Assembly (NCBI GenBank): GCA_035307385.1 | Contig: DATGID010000024.1 | Span: 186,001 to 250,000 of the forward strand | Direction of reading: 5' to 3' | From: DATBHW01 sp035307385 | GTDB lineage: Bacteria; Chloroflexota; Ktedonobacteria; Ktedonobacterales; DATBGS01 | Length of the DNA: 64,000 nt | Shown: positions 25,501 to 34,025 of the stretch, piece by piece | How positions within the stretch are numbered: position 1 is the first letter of the stretch | Layout of the letters: the number at the start of each line of letters is the position of its first letter | The notes under the pieces: model-generated | Told to the model about the DNA's origin: nothing | Databases searched by the model: none | What the model saw: only the letters and a program-made list of their open reading frames with translations | Program-made: the position numbers and the translations under genes

Positions 25501-27590
25501 CCCTTCTTGATCTCAACCAGATTGCTATGAAAGGTACTCTGCCCGGCCAGGTCGGCCAGCGCATCGGAGGTAATCCAGTTGATGTTGCGCCCGCCAGGAT
25601 TCAACCGCGCCCAGCGCCCTTTGGGGGCAGCCACTACACCAGGCGGCACGTTCTGTGTCACCACGGCGCGCAGTTGATAGGAGCCACGCGCATTCTCGAC
25701 CACCACCTCATCGCCATCGGCAATGCCGCGCTCCGCAGCATCAGCCGGATTGATCTCGACAAATGGCGCGCCCTCTTTTACCAGCAAGCTAGGCACGTTC
25801 GCCAGGCTGCTTGAGGTGAAGTGATGCGAAGCCGGGGAAATTAGCACCAGCGACGCGGGCTGCGCACCGCGCGAGCGCTCGCCATGCTGTCTCTCTCGAA
25901 ATTCGGCGGGCGGCTCGTAGAGCGGCAGTGGGTCAAGTCCCAGCGCGGCCATCGCCTCGGAGCGCAGTTCCACTTTGCCCGATGGCGTGGGGAAGCGCAG
26001 ATCGGCGAAGGGGATGGCGTTCTGAGGCGAGAAGGCCAGCGGCACGGTCCCTTCGGCCTGAAGGCGTTCCAGTGTGACACCCTCCAGCAGCGGATTGGTC
26101 GCGCGCGTGGCATCCAGCACTCCCGCAATGGCCTCTTCGGCGCTTTGATGCAGCCAGGGTTCATCGTAGCCCATGCCCGCTGCTAGCAGCCGCGTCACAT
26201 CCCAGTTGCTTTTTGCTTCCGCAAGGGGCGCAATGGCCGCGTGATTGTATTGCAGATAGCGATGCCCATAGGCTTTGTGCAGATCAACCTGCTCAAGCTG
26301 GCTCGTGGCGGGCAGCACGATGTCGGCATACTGCGCCGTGTCGGTCATGAAGAGTTCATGCACCACGGTAAAGAGGTCTTCGCGCTGCAAGCCCTGGATG
26401 GTCAGGCTGGCGTTGGGCGTGGACGTGACCGGATTGGCGCAGAAGACATACAGCGATTGGATGGGCGGCTCGCTGACCTCGCCAGTTAGCGCCGCGCCCA
26501 GGCGATTCATATTGACCGTGCGCGGCGTGGGCGGGCATTCCGACACATGCCCTACTGCCTCGCTGTTCCAGCGTACATAGCCGCTCATGCTGTAAAACAG
26601 GCCGCCGCCGCGCACGCCAAACTGCCCGACGATGGCCGGAAGGCAGGCCAGCGCCCGCACAGTCTGGCCGCCGTTGCCATGGCGCTGCACGCCATCGGCA
26701 AACTTCAGCATTGCGGGCTTCGTCGTTCCATAACGACGCGCCAGGGCAATAATTGCCTCGGTTGGAACGCCCGTGATCGCCGAGGCACGCTCAGGCGGAT
26801 ACTCAGCCGCGCGCTCGCGCAGTTCGCGCCAGCCAATGGTATTCGCCTCCAGCCAGGCTTCATCAGCCAATCCCTCGCTGAAGAGGATATGCATGATGCC
26901 CAGCGCCAGCGCTCCATCCGTGGATGGATAGGGCTGGATATGCTCGTCGGCTGAGCGCGCAGTGATCGTGCGGCGCGGGTCGATCACCACCACATACGCG
27001 CCGTTTTTCTGGGCCTGGCGCAGCAGCGGCATAAAGTGTGGGCCGGTGCTGGCGGGATTATGCCCCCACAGCACTATCAGACGACTGTGCTGCACGTCCT
27101 CTGGGTCGGGCGCCCAGCGCGCGCCAACTGTCGCCTCCACCGCTGCTTCGGCGGCAGCGCCACAAATGGAGCGCTCAAGGCCGCTGGCTCCCATGCGGTT
27201 CCAAAGCCGGGCATTGCAGATGCCCAGTTGCAGCAAGCCCAGTGTGCCGCTGTAGGAGTAGGGCAGGATAGCCGCCGCGCCGTAGCTGGCAATGATGTCT
27301 TTCCAGCGCGTAGTGATCTCGGCAATGGCCTCATCCCAGGAGATTTGCTCCCAGCCTCCACTGCCCTTGGGTCCCACTCTGCGCAGAGGATGGGTGAGCC
27401 GGTCAGGATGATAGACACGCTCCAGATAGGGGCGCACCTTGGCACACAGCCACCCCTGCGTGACGGGGTGGTCAGGCTCCGCAAAGAAGCGCACCGCGCG
27501 CCCATCCTGCACTTCGGTCAGCGTCGCGCAGGTATCGGGGCAATCATGCGGGCACGCGCCACGTACCAGTCTGATTTCTTTTGTTGCCAT
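25488..27590 (-). CDS. Molybdopterin-dependent oxidoreductase (second, DMSO reductase family)
   Basis: A 700-residue Mo/W-bis-MGD enzyme with an N-terminal [4Fe-4S] site (CPHDCPDTC ... GWLCAKV). It also carries RLIVLWGHNPASTGPH, VVIDPRRTITARSADEH, the long ADIVLPATSQLEQVD region and a C-terminal domain with LISPASHHFTSSS and NARGSYQL. It belongs to the cytoplasmic thiosulfate/polysulfide-reductase-like catalytic subunit group and is distinct from the protein at 17523. No Tat signal or partner subunit is seen. ATG 27590 is preferred, with AGAAGG 9 bases upstream; ATG 27599 abuts that site. It lies between the Nudix-RNase H gene and the GDPD gene in a leftward run. Confidence 0.9.
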   Translation of the reverse strand: MATKEIRLVRGACPHDCPDTCATLTEVQDGRAVRFFAEPDHPVTQGWLCAKVRPYLERVYHPDRLTHPLRRVGPKGSGGWEQISWDEAIAEITTRWKDIIASYGAAAILPYSYSGTLGLLQLGICNARLWNRMGASGLERSICGAAAEAAVEATVGARWAPDPEDVQHSRLIVLWGHNPASTGPHFMPLLRQAQKNGAYVVVIDPRRTITARSADEHIQPYPSTDGALALGIMHILFSEGLADEAWLEANTIGWRELRERAAEYPPERASAITGVPTEAIIALARRYGTTKPAMLKFADGVQRHGNGGQTVRALACLPAIVGQFGVRGGGLFYSMSGYVRWNSEAVGHVSECPPTPRTVNMNRLGAALTGEVSEPPIQSLYVFCANPVTSTPNASLTIQGLQREDLFTVVHELFMTDTAQYADIVLPATSQLEQVDLHKAYGHRYLQYNHAAIAPLAEAKSNWDVTRLLAAGMGYDEPWLHQSAEEAIAGVLDATRATNPLLEGVTLERLQAEGTVPLAFSPQNAIPFADLRFPTPSGKVELRSEAMAALGLDPLPLYEPPAEFRERQHGERSRGAQPASLVLISPASHHFTSSSLANVPSLLVKEGAPFVEINPADAAERGIADGDEVVVENARGSYQLRAVVTQNVPPGVVAAPKGRWARLNPGGRNINWITSDALADLAGQSTFHSNLVEIKKGCSA

Positions 27591-27621
27591 CACTATCATC
27601 CTTCTACTGCACAGCGCTGTT

Positions 27622-27685
27622 GCTTGTAGCGCCGCCGTCCCTGGCGGCGAAGCGTCTGGCCGCCAGGGACGGCGGCGCTACAAGC
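27622..27685. repeat. Perfect 27-bp GC-rich hairpin
   Basis: 27622-27648 is the exact reverse complement of 27659-27685, with a 10-base loop; each arm contains GCCGCCGTCCCTGGCGGC. No T tract follows on either strand, so a REP-like intergenic palindrome or an mRNA-stabilising/attenuating hairpin between the two leftward genes is more likely than a terminator. Confidence 0.75.
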
Positions 27686-27699
27686 GAGCGTACCATTAC

Positions 27700-28848
27700 T
27701 CATTCAAGTTCAGCCAGGCCCAGCCGCTCGATGATCGTATTCTCATACCCCAGATCAATCGCCACGCGGCTATTGCGCGCAGCATGCGCCGAAAGCCTAT
27801 CGCAGCGCTGGTTTTCCTTATTGCCCGCGTGCCCCTTCACCCAGAAGAACGACACCTGATGATACTCGCAGAGTTCAAGGATGCGTTCCCACAGGTCGGC
27901 GTCGGCCACGTCCTCGTTGCCGCCCAGCTTCCAGCCGCGCTCGCGCCAGCGCTTGGCGTGGCCCTGCTCGATGCCATTGACGATCATCTTCGAGTCGGTA
28001 AAGAGTTGCACCACGCTGGGGTCTTTGAGCTTTTGCAACGCTTTGATGACGGCCATCATTTCCATGCGCGCGTTGGTCGTCAGGCGAAAACCGCCCGCAA
28101 TCTCCTCGCGTTGATGCCCCGTCAGCAAGATTGCGCCCCAGCCACCCCGGCCAGGGCTGCCCAGGCACGCGCCATCGGTATAGACACGCACGCGCGGGCG
28201 CTCGCCGGTCACATTGGGGCGCGGCGCGCCTTCAATCGCGTTTTCTTCGCGCTCGACGCGCTCCAGATACTCCAGCCAGCAGGCGTGGGCTGCCGTCGCA
28301 TAGATGCGGTGCATCTCATGCCACATCGGCACTTCGTCAACGCGCCAGTAGCGCGCTTCCAGGCTTTCATGCGAAATCTGCAATTCGCCGCCCTGCACTT
28401 CACAAAGATACCCTACGGCAACGGCACTGTGCAGGCCAAAGCCTGCCCCAGCCGGGCGCGCGTAGACATTCACCAGTTGCAGCACGCGCACATCCAGCCC
28501 CGTCTCTTCCTTCACCTCGCGCACGGCTGCGGCTGCGGGCGCTTCGTTGGGGTCAACCCAGCCACACGGCAGGCACCAGCGGCCATCATCCGCCCGGCGC
28601 ACCAGCAAAATATTGCCATCTTCATCAAAGATCGCGCCATGCGCGCCCACCTTGGGGGTGATATAGCCAAGCTCAGTGGAAAGACGCTCGCGCACAGCTT
28701 CCGGTGGCAAATTGAGCGCCTGGCCGTAATACTGGCTGGCAAGCGCTAAGAGATGCTCATAGCGTTCCCGATCATAGGGATTTTCCGAATAAGCAAGCCC
28801 ATTGCGCGCAATCGTAGCAATCTCATCAAGCAGAGGCAGTATATCCAT
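27700..28848 (-). CDS. Nudix hydrolase fused to ribonuclease HI
   Basis: One 382-residue frame. Residues 1-60 match the helical extension found before some Nudix domains (LPLLDEIATIARNGLAYSEN). Residues 65-185 are a Nudix hydrolase with a complete Nudix box, from Gly96 through Glu102, Arg110-Glu111 and Glu114-Glu115 to Gly117. Residues 217-355 are RNase HI: Asp225 (VYTDGACLGSPG), Glu263 (ARMEMMAV), Asp285 (FTDSK), His340 (VKGHAGNKEN) and Asp350. All catalytic residues of both domains are kept. ATG 28848 begins the conserved region; the frame is open to 28905. It lies 75 bases downstream of recJ. Joint action on RNA-DNA hybrids and nucleotide pools is only inference. Confidence 0.9.
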   Translation of the reverse strand: MDILPLLDEIATIARNGLAYSENPYDRERYEHLLALASQYYGQALNLPPEAVRERLSTELGYITPKVGAHGAIFDEDGNILLVRRADDGRWCLPCGWVDPNEAPAAAAVREVKEETGLDVRVLQLVNVYARPAGAGFGLHSAVAVGYLCEVQGGELQISHESLEARYWRVDEVPMWHEMHRIYATAAHACWLEYLERVEREENAIEGAPRPNVTGERPRVRVYTDGACLGSPGRGGWGAILLTGHQREEIAGGFRLTTNARMEMMAVIKALQKLKDPSVVQLFTDSKMIVNGIEQGHAKRWRERGWKLGGNEDVADADLWERILELCEYHQVSFFWVKGHAGNKENQRCDRLSAHAARNSRVAIDLGYENTIIERLGLAELE

Positions 28849-28923
28849 AGTGCAAAATCCATTGACCCCTTTGGCGTGCGCTGGTATCATATTCAGGGCA
28901 GGCACGGCACAAACACCACCATA

Positions 28924-30969
28924 TCACGACCCGTTTGAGGGTACTGAAAACACACGCAAAGACTCGATAGCCAGGCCAAAGTTCACCTGCCCGCTCAGTT
29001 TATCACGCGAAAGGCGCTGCGTGACGATGGCATCGACGCGACGCGCCGAACGAATGGCGGGCAGCAATTCTAGCGCGCCATTGATAAAGACCGTATACGA
29101 GCGCCCGTTATCCCTCAGACGCAGCCGCAGATCAGGCCGGTCACGCACCGGCTGGGCATCTTCCACCACCGCGCCTTCCAGGTAAAAACGCGGCTCCAGA
29201 TTGCCGGGGCCGGTGGGCGTCAGCAGATCGAGCGCCGTCCAGCATTCCTGCGTGCCCAGCGAGCGCCCCGGTCGGCGCACCTGCGCCTCGCAAGGCTCGC
29301 GCGGCGGCGCACCCAGCGGATATTCGCGCACATCCGCCAGCAATCCCTGCTTCAAGAGGTCCAGTCGATCACCTGCCAGCGTGAAGCCCGCTGCCGGAGC
29401 ATGGCCGCCCAACTTCAGGAAGAGGCCCGCGCCGTCCAGATAGTTGTAGCGTTGATCGACCCGCCGAAGCATGGCAATCAGATCGCCCACGCCGCCGCTG
29501 CGCCCGGAACCGCGCCACCACAACGTATCCTTGGTTGCTTCGGCTGCCGCTTCCTCGCCCGGCTCCAGATTGGTAGGCTCCAGGTTAGCAAGCGTCGCCG
29601 GAGTTTCACCCGACAGGCACAACGTTGGCCGCTGAAAGCGCCGCGCCAGCCGCCCGGCCAGCAAGCCGATAATGCCAGCGGGCCAGGTTTCGCGGGCCAG
29701 CACCAGCACCGGCGGCAGTTCGCCCTGGCGCTCCAGTTCGGCCACCAGTTCGGCTTCGGCTTCTTCCAGGCTGGCGCGCTCGCGCTGCTGACGCTCCTGA
29801 TTGGCGCGGTCCAGCAGGACGACTTGCTGGCGCACCAATTCATCATCCTCGGTGAGCAAGGCATCCAGCACGGCATCGGGTCGCATCTCGCTGAGTCGAC
29901 CCACGGCATTGAGGCGCGGCCCCAGCCGGAAGCCGATATGCCGCGCGTCCAGATAGGGGCGCATTCCGTCATAGAGGCCCACAGCCTCCATCATCACCTT
30001 GAGCGCGGGGCGCGCCCGCCCGCAGCGCAGCGCCATGATGCCCGCCCGCGCCAGCGTCCAGACCTCGGTTTCGGGCACCATCGGCGTCACATCGGCGACA
30101 CTGCCAATCGCCACCAGATCAAGCAGGCCAGGCAGATACTTGAACCAGCGTTTGTCAATATCCATGCAGATGGCCTGGCAGAGCTTCCAGGCGACGCCCA
30201 CGCCGGTCAAGCCTTCGCCGGGATAATTGCCCACATGCGGGTTAATCACCGCGACAGCCTGGGGCAACTGCTCCGGCAGAGTATGGTGATCGGTAATAAT
30301 CACATCCAGCCCCTGCGCCTGCGCTTCGGCCACCTGCGAGGCATCGCTGGTGCCGGAATCGACAGTGATGAGCAGTTTGCAGCCTTCCATGATGCCGCGC
30401 TGGATGGCGGCCTTGTTGAGACCATAGCCATGCAGCAGGCGATGGGGCACAAAGGCGCGCACATCCGCGCCGATTTGCCGGAAGAACGTCACCAGCAGCG
30501 CCAGCGAGGTCAGCCCATCGGCGTCATAATCGCCGGAAATAATGATTGGCTCTTTCCGCGCCAGCGCCTGGCGGATGCGTTCCACGGCTTTGGGCATCGT
30601 TGCCAGGTGGTGCGGGTCGGGCAGGCGCAGGTGGTCAATCCAGGCGCGGGCCTGCGACGGATTCGGCGGCCAGGGCAATTCGGCAATGGCATCTGCCGCC
30701 TTCGCGCTGGCGATCAGATGTTTCACCGCATCGGAGGACGTGAAGCCGCGATTGGCGAGAAGCTGCGCCAGCAGCCGCCGCGCGTCGGAGGTCGCATCCA
30801 CGCCCGGCAAGATCATCCCTGGCGGCACGAGTTCTTCAAGCTGCGGCATACCAAGCGCGGGATACAGCGGCACCGGTCCATCGGGGAGCCGCCATTCATC
30901 AACGGCTCCCTTCGCCGTCGCAATTGCTTTGCCCGATGCTTCATCGGGCACCTGCCCAGAAAACGTCAT
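28924..30969 (-). CDS. recJ: Single-stranded-DNA-specific exonuclease RecJ
   Basis: A 681-residue DHH/DHHA1 phosphoesterase degrading single-stranded DNA 5' to 3' in recombination and mismatch/base-excision repair. Metal motifs are in order: GDYDADGLTS (motif I), a VDSGTSD motif, ITDHHTLPE (DHH motif), VAIGSVADVTPM and the DHHA1 LKLGGHAPAAGF. The C-terminal OB-like part follows. ATG 30969 is preferred because GGAAGGA lies about 6 bases upstream, whereas the frame from TTG 30999 would bury that site. It follows the amidohydrolase by 34 bases and precedes the Nudix-RNase H fusion. A region of about 35 residues (around LEPTNLEPGEEAAAEA) is a species-specific insertion within the family. Confidence 0.92.
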   Translation of the reverse strand: MTFSGQVPDEASGKAIATAKGAVDEWRLPDGPVPLYPALGMPQLEELVPPGMILPGVDATSDARRLLAQLLANRGFTSSDAVKHLIASAKAADAIAELPWPPNPSQARAWIDHLRLPDPHHLATMPKAVERIRQALARKEPIIISGDYDADGLTSLALLVTFFRQIGADVRAFVPHRLLHGYGLNKAAIQRGIMEGCKLLITVDSGTSDASQVAEAQAQGLDVIITDHHTLPEQLPQAVAVINPHVGNYPGEGLTGVGVAWKLCQAICMDIDKRWFKYLPGLLDLVAIGSVADVTPMVPETEVWTLARAGIMALRCGRARPALKVMMEAVGLYDGMRPYLDARHIGFRLGPRLNAVGRLSEMRPDAVLDALLTEDDELVRQQVVLLDRANQERQQRERASLEEAEAELVAELERQGELPPVLVLARETWPAGIIGLLAGRLARRFQRPTLCLSGETPATLANLEPTNLEPGEEAAAEATKDTLWWRGSGRSGGVGDLIAMLRRVDQRYNYLDGAGLFLKLGGHAPAAGFTLAGDRLDLLKQGLLADVREYPLGAPPREPCEAQVRRPGRSLGTQECWTALDLLTPTGPGNLEPRFYLEGAVVEDAQPVRDRPDLRLRLRDNGRSYTVFINGALELLPAIRSARRVDAIVTQRLSRDKLSGQVNFGLAIESLRVFSVPSNGS

Positions 30970-31003
30970 ATCCTGTCCTTCCTCGCCTGCTGCAACCAAC
31001 CGC

Positions 31004-32296
31004 TCAGACGCGCGCAGTAACCGATGGTGTGCTGGCTTCTCGCTGCTGTTTCACCACCTGCCCGGCTTTCATCACTAATGCCAGCTTGCCTTGATCTTCA
31101 ATCTCCGTGATGTTGGCAAGCAAATCGCCTTGCACCAGCAGCAGATCGGCCAGCTTGCCTTCTTCCAGCGTGCCCACATCTTTGTCCAGATGCAGCAGTT
31201 TTGCCGCCTCGCTGGTGCTGGCAACGATGGACTGCATCGGCGTCATGCCATGCTCCACCATCAGGCCCAGTTCGCGGGCGTTGCGGCCATGCGGCCCCAC
31301 GCCGCTGTCGGTGCCCATTGCCACCTTCACACCCGCCTCTATAGCTTTCCGAATGCTGGCGGAATGATCGGCAACGACGGCGCGCGCCTTCTGCACCATC
31401 ACCTCTGGAATTGCCCCAGGGTTGGCCTCGGCAAAGGCAATCACATCGCGCGGCGCAACCAGCGTCGGCACCAGATAGACGCCCTTTGTCTTCATCATAT
31501 CGATGGCTTCATCATCCAGCCAGATGCCATGCTCAATCGAGGCAATGCCCGCCTTCAGCGCGTTCTTGATGCCCACCGTGGACTGCGCGTGCGCCATCGC
31601 GCGCTTGAAATGCGTACCCGCTTCATAGACGGCGGCGCTGATTTCCTCAACGGTGAACTGCGGGGAGCGCGGGTCATCTCCTGCGGAAAGGACACCGCCG
31701 CTGGTGCAGAGTTTGATCCAGTCGGCCCCCGCGCGCAGCACTTCGCGCACCTTCTTATGCATCTCATCCACGCCATCCACCACACTGTGCGGCACATCAG
31801 GAAAGTGGCCCAGGCGCAGGTCCACGCAGGAGGGCATGTATCCATCGGAATGGCCGCCGGTCTGGCTCAGGATGGTAATTGCCACCAGCATGCGCGGCCC
31901 GGGGAACAGGCCACGCTCAACGGCCATTTTCACGCCCGCAGGCGTGCCGCCCGCGTCGCGCACCGTCGTAATGCCAGCTTCCAATGTGGCGCGGCTGTTG
32001 GGCACAGCATAGAGCAGATTCAATGATGGCGGTGTCATCACGCGCTCGGTCATGCTCATGCCTGCGCGCATCGCCAGATGCACATGGCAATCAATCAGAC
32101 CAGGCAGCAGCGTCATCCCATCCGCTTCAATGACCCGCGCGCCCTGCGGAATTGCCATGGTCGCGCGTGCGCCCACCGCGCGAATGCGTTCACCATCGAT
32201 CACAATTGCAGCGTTGCTGATCGGGTCATGGCCCGTCCCATCAATCAAGGTCGCGCCCAGAATCACCGTTGACCCGGAGGCATGGAGAGAAGACAT
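31004..32296 (-). CDS. Metal-dependent amidohydrolase (prolidase/imidazolonepropionase-like)
   Basis: A 430-residue amidohydrolase-superfamily enzyme with a binuclear metal site. Metal ligands are in LIDCHVHL, the carboxylated Lys in DWIKLCTSGG, His residues in AMAHAQS and SIEHGIW, and the catalytic Asp in MGTDSGVGPHG. The N- and C-terminal beta segments of the composite barrel are present (LIDGTG..., GKLADLLLVQGD). These features place it with Xaa-Pro dipeptidase-like (Sgx/Cc2672) carboxypeptidases, cytosolic and acting on dipeptides or N-acyl amino acids. It is the first gene of the leftward recJ run. A TATGCT on the minus strand near 32333 may be its -10. Confidence 0.88.
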   Translation of the reverse strand: MSSLHASGSTVILGATLIDGTGHDPISNAAIVIDGERIRAVGARATMAIPQGARVIEADGMTLLPGLIDCHVHLAMRAGMSMTERVMTPPSLNLLYAVPNSRATLEAGITTVRDAGGTPAGVKMAVERGLFPGPRMLVAITILSQTGGHSDGYMPSCVDLRLGHFPDVPHSVVDGVDEMHKKVREVLRAGADWIKLCTSGGVLSAGDDPRSPQFTVEEISAAVYEAGTHFKRAMAHAQSTVGIKNALKAGIASIEHGIWLDDEAIDMMKTKGVYLVPTLVAPRDVIAFAEANPGAIPEVMVQKARAVVADHSASIRKAIEAGVKVAMGTDSGVGPHGRNARELGLMVEHGMTPMQSIVASTSEAAKLLHLDKDVGTLEEGKLADLLLVQGDLLANITEIEDQGKLALVMKAGQVVKQQREASTPSVTARV

Positions 32297-32534
32297 TGCC
32301 AGTCCCTTTCTATCAAAAGAAATGCACTCCTAGCATACCATACAAGAGGTACAAGGGCACTCTTGCCCCTGAAGGGAAAGTGCGCTACCATGACAGACCA
32401 ATGCAACCTGAACAACGCCATTCGCGCGGCTGCCTGGCCGCAGCCGTGCGTAACACCACAGCGAATAGCTTATAGAGTGTTACGGAACTGCTGTTTTACA
32501 GAGCGTTTTTCACCGGACAGAGTGGAGCGAGTGT

Positions 32535-34025
32535 ATGAATACGGATATTTTACTGGCAAACACCTATTTTCTCAACCGTGATCCTACTGAACTCCGCAAT
32601 ATGCGCCCCTACGCGCCGCTGGGCATTCTCTACCTCGCGGGCTATGTGCGCGAGCAAGGCTATGGCGTCCGGGTCTACGACAACACTTTCCGCCAGGACG
32701 AGCAAGCCTTCTTCCGCGCGCTGGAAGAAAGCAACGCCCGCATCGTCGGCTTCCACAGCATGTTTATCTGCCGACCCTCCGCCGAGCGCCTGATTAAAGG
32801 TGCCAAAGAACGCGGCTGCACCGTCATTTGTGGCGGGCCCGATGCCACCGTTGCCCCTGACCTCTACCTGAACACCTATGGCGCTGATTATGTCGCGCTC
32901 AGCGAGGGCGAGCATACGATAGGCGAACTGCTGGGCCGCCTGACCGGCAAGAACGACCCGCCGCTCAATACCATCCACGGTCTGGCCTATCTCGACGAAA
33001 ACCGCGAGATCGTGCAAACGCCCTCGCGGGCGCTGATGCGCAACCTGGACCAATTGCCCGAACCGGCGCGCGACCTGATCGACCTGGGCGAATATCTGCA
33101 CGCCTGGAAACACCACCACGGCTTCACCTCGCTGCACCTGATTACCTCGCGCGGGTGCCCGTTTGGCTGCGCGTGGTGCAGCCGCGCCGTCTTTGGCCGC
33201 AACTATCGCCTGCGCGACCCCGAACTGGTGGCCCAGGAGATCAGGCGCATCAAAGAAGACTGGCATCCCGATCATATTCGCATCTCCGACGACATCTTTG
33301 GCGTCAATAAGCAGTGGATTGCCCGCTGGCGGCAGGCGATGGAAGAGCGCGACGCCGTGATTCCCTTTGAATGCCTTTCGCGGGTCGATCTGCTGACGCC
33401 TGAACTGCTGGACAACCTGAAGGCTGCGGGCTGCATGCGCATCTGGTGCGGCGTGGAATCCGGCTCGCAAAAAGTGCTCGACGCGATGAACAAGAATATC
33501 AAGGTAGAGGAGAGTTATCGCGCCGCGCAGTTGATGAAAGAGCGCGGCATCAAGCGCGCCTTCTATATCATGCTGGGCTATCCCGGCGAAAAGCGCGCAG
33601 ACATCCAGTTGACGAAAAAGCTGCTGCTGGATAATCTGCCCGAAACTGTCTCGATCTCCGTCGCCCACCCCATTCGCGGGACGTTCTTCTATGATGCCGT
33701 CGAAGAATATCTGGGGCAGGAGCGCGACGACTGGAAAGAGACCAGCGAGAACCGCCTGATGCACCCGGCAGAGTTTTCGGGCATCTTCTATAAGCGTATG
33801 GTCAGCTATCTGACCACGCTGGTTGCCTTCCGCCGACGGCCCTTGCTGGACCGCCGCAACCTGTATGACATTCCCAAGCTGGTGGTGCTGCGCGCGCTGA
33901 CGTGGTGGCATGGCTGGCGCAGCGAAGGTAAAGACCCCCGGCTGGCCCGCGTCCTCACCGTAGCGACACAAGCTGGCGCAAAGCAGGCGGCCAGCGCCGA
34001 GGCCAAATTGCATCATGTTGCTTAG
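32535..34025 (+). CDS. B12-binding-type radical SAM enzyme (first of two)
   Basis: A 496-residue radical SAM protein with an N-terminal cobalamin-binding-like Rossmann domain (residues 1-140, GFHSMFICRPSAE, VICGGPDAT). The [4Fe-4S] motif is RGCPFGCAWCS (Cys208, Cys212, Cys215) with LRDPELVAQEI, SGSQKVLDAM and MLGYPGE following, as in the BchE/HpnJ-like group. These enzymes do C-methylation or cyclisation on lipids, glycans or tetrapyrroles. The 3' end overlaps the flippase by 11 bases, making it the first gene of a tightly coupled cluster. The substrate cannot be read from sequence. Confidence 0.88.
   Translation: MNTDILLANTYFLNRDPTELRNMRPYAPLGILYLAGYVREQGYGVRVYDNTFRQDEQAFFRALEESNARIVGFHSMFICRPSAERLIKGAKERGCTVICGGPDATVAPDLYLNTYGADYVALSEGEHTIGELLGRLTGKNDPPLNTIHGLAYLDENREIVQTPSRALMRNLDQLPEPARDLIDLGEYLHAWKHHHGFTSLHLITSRGCPFGCAWCSRAVFGRNYRLRDPELVAQEIRRIKEDWHPDHIRISDDIFGVNKQWIARWRQAMEERDAVIPFECLSRVDLLTPELLDNLKAAGCMRIWCGVESGSQKVLDAMNKNIKVEESYRAAQLMKERGIKRAFYIMLGYPGEKRADIQLTKKLLLDNLPETVSISVAHPIRGTFFYDAVEEYLGQERDDWKETSENRLMHPAEFSGIFYKRMVSYLTTLVAFRRRPLLDRRNLYDIPKLVVLRALTWWHGWRSEGKDPRLARVLTVATQAGAKQAASAEAKLHHVA

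Noticed and set aside
29401..31020. 539-codon plus-strand frame
   Set aside because: Antisense to recJ, with no domain similarity; a shadow of codon bias.
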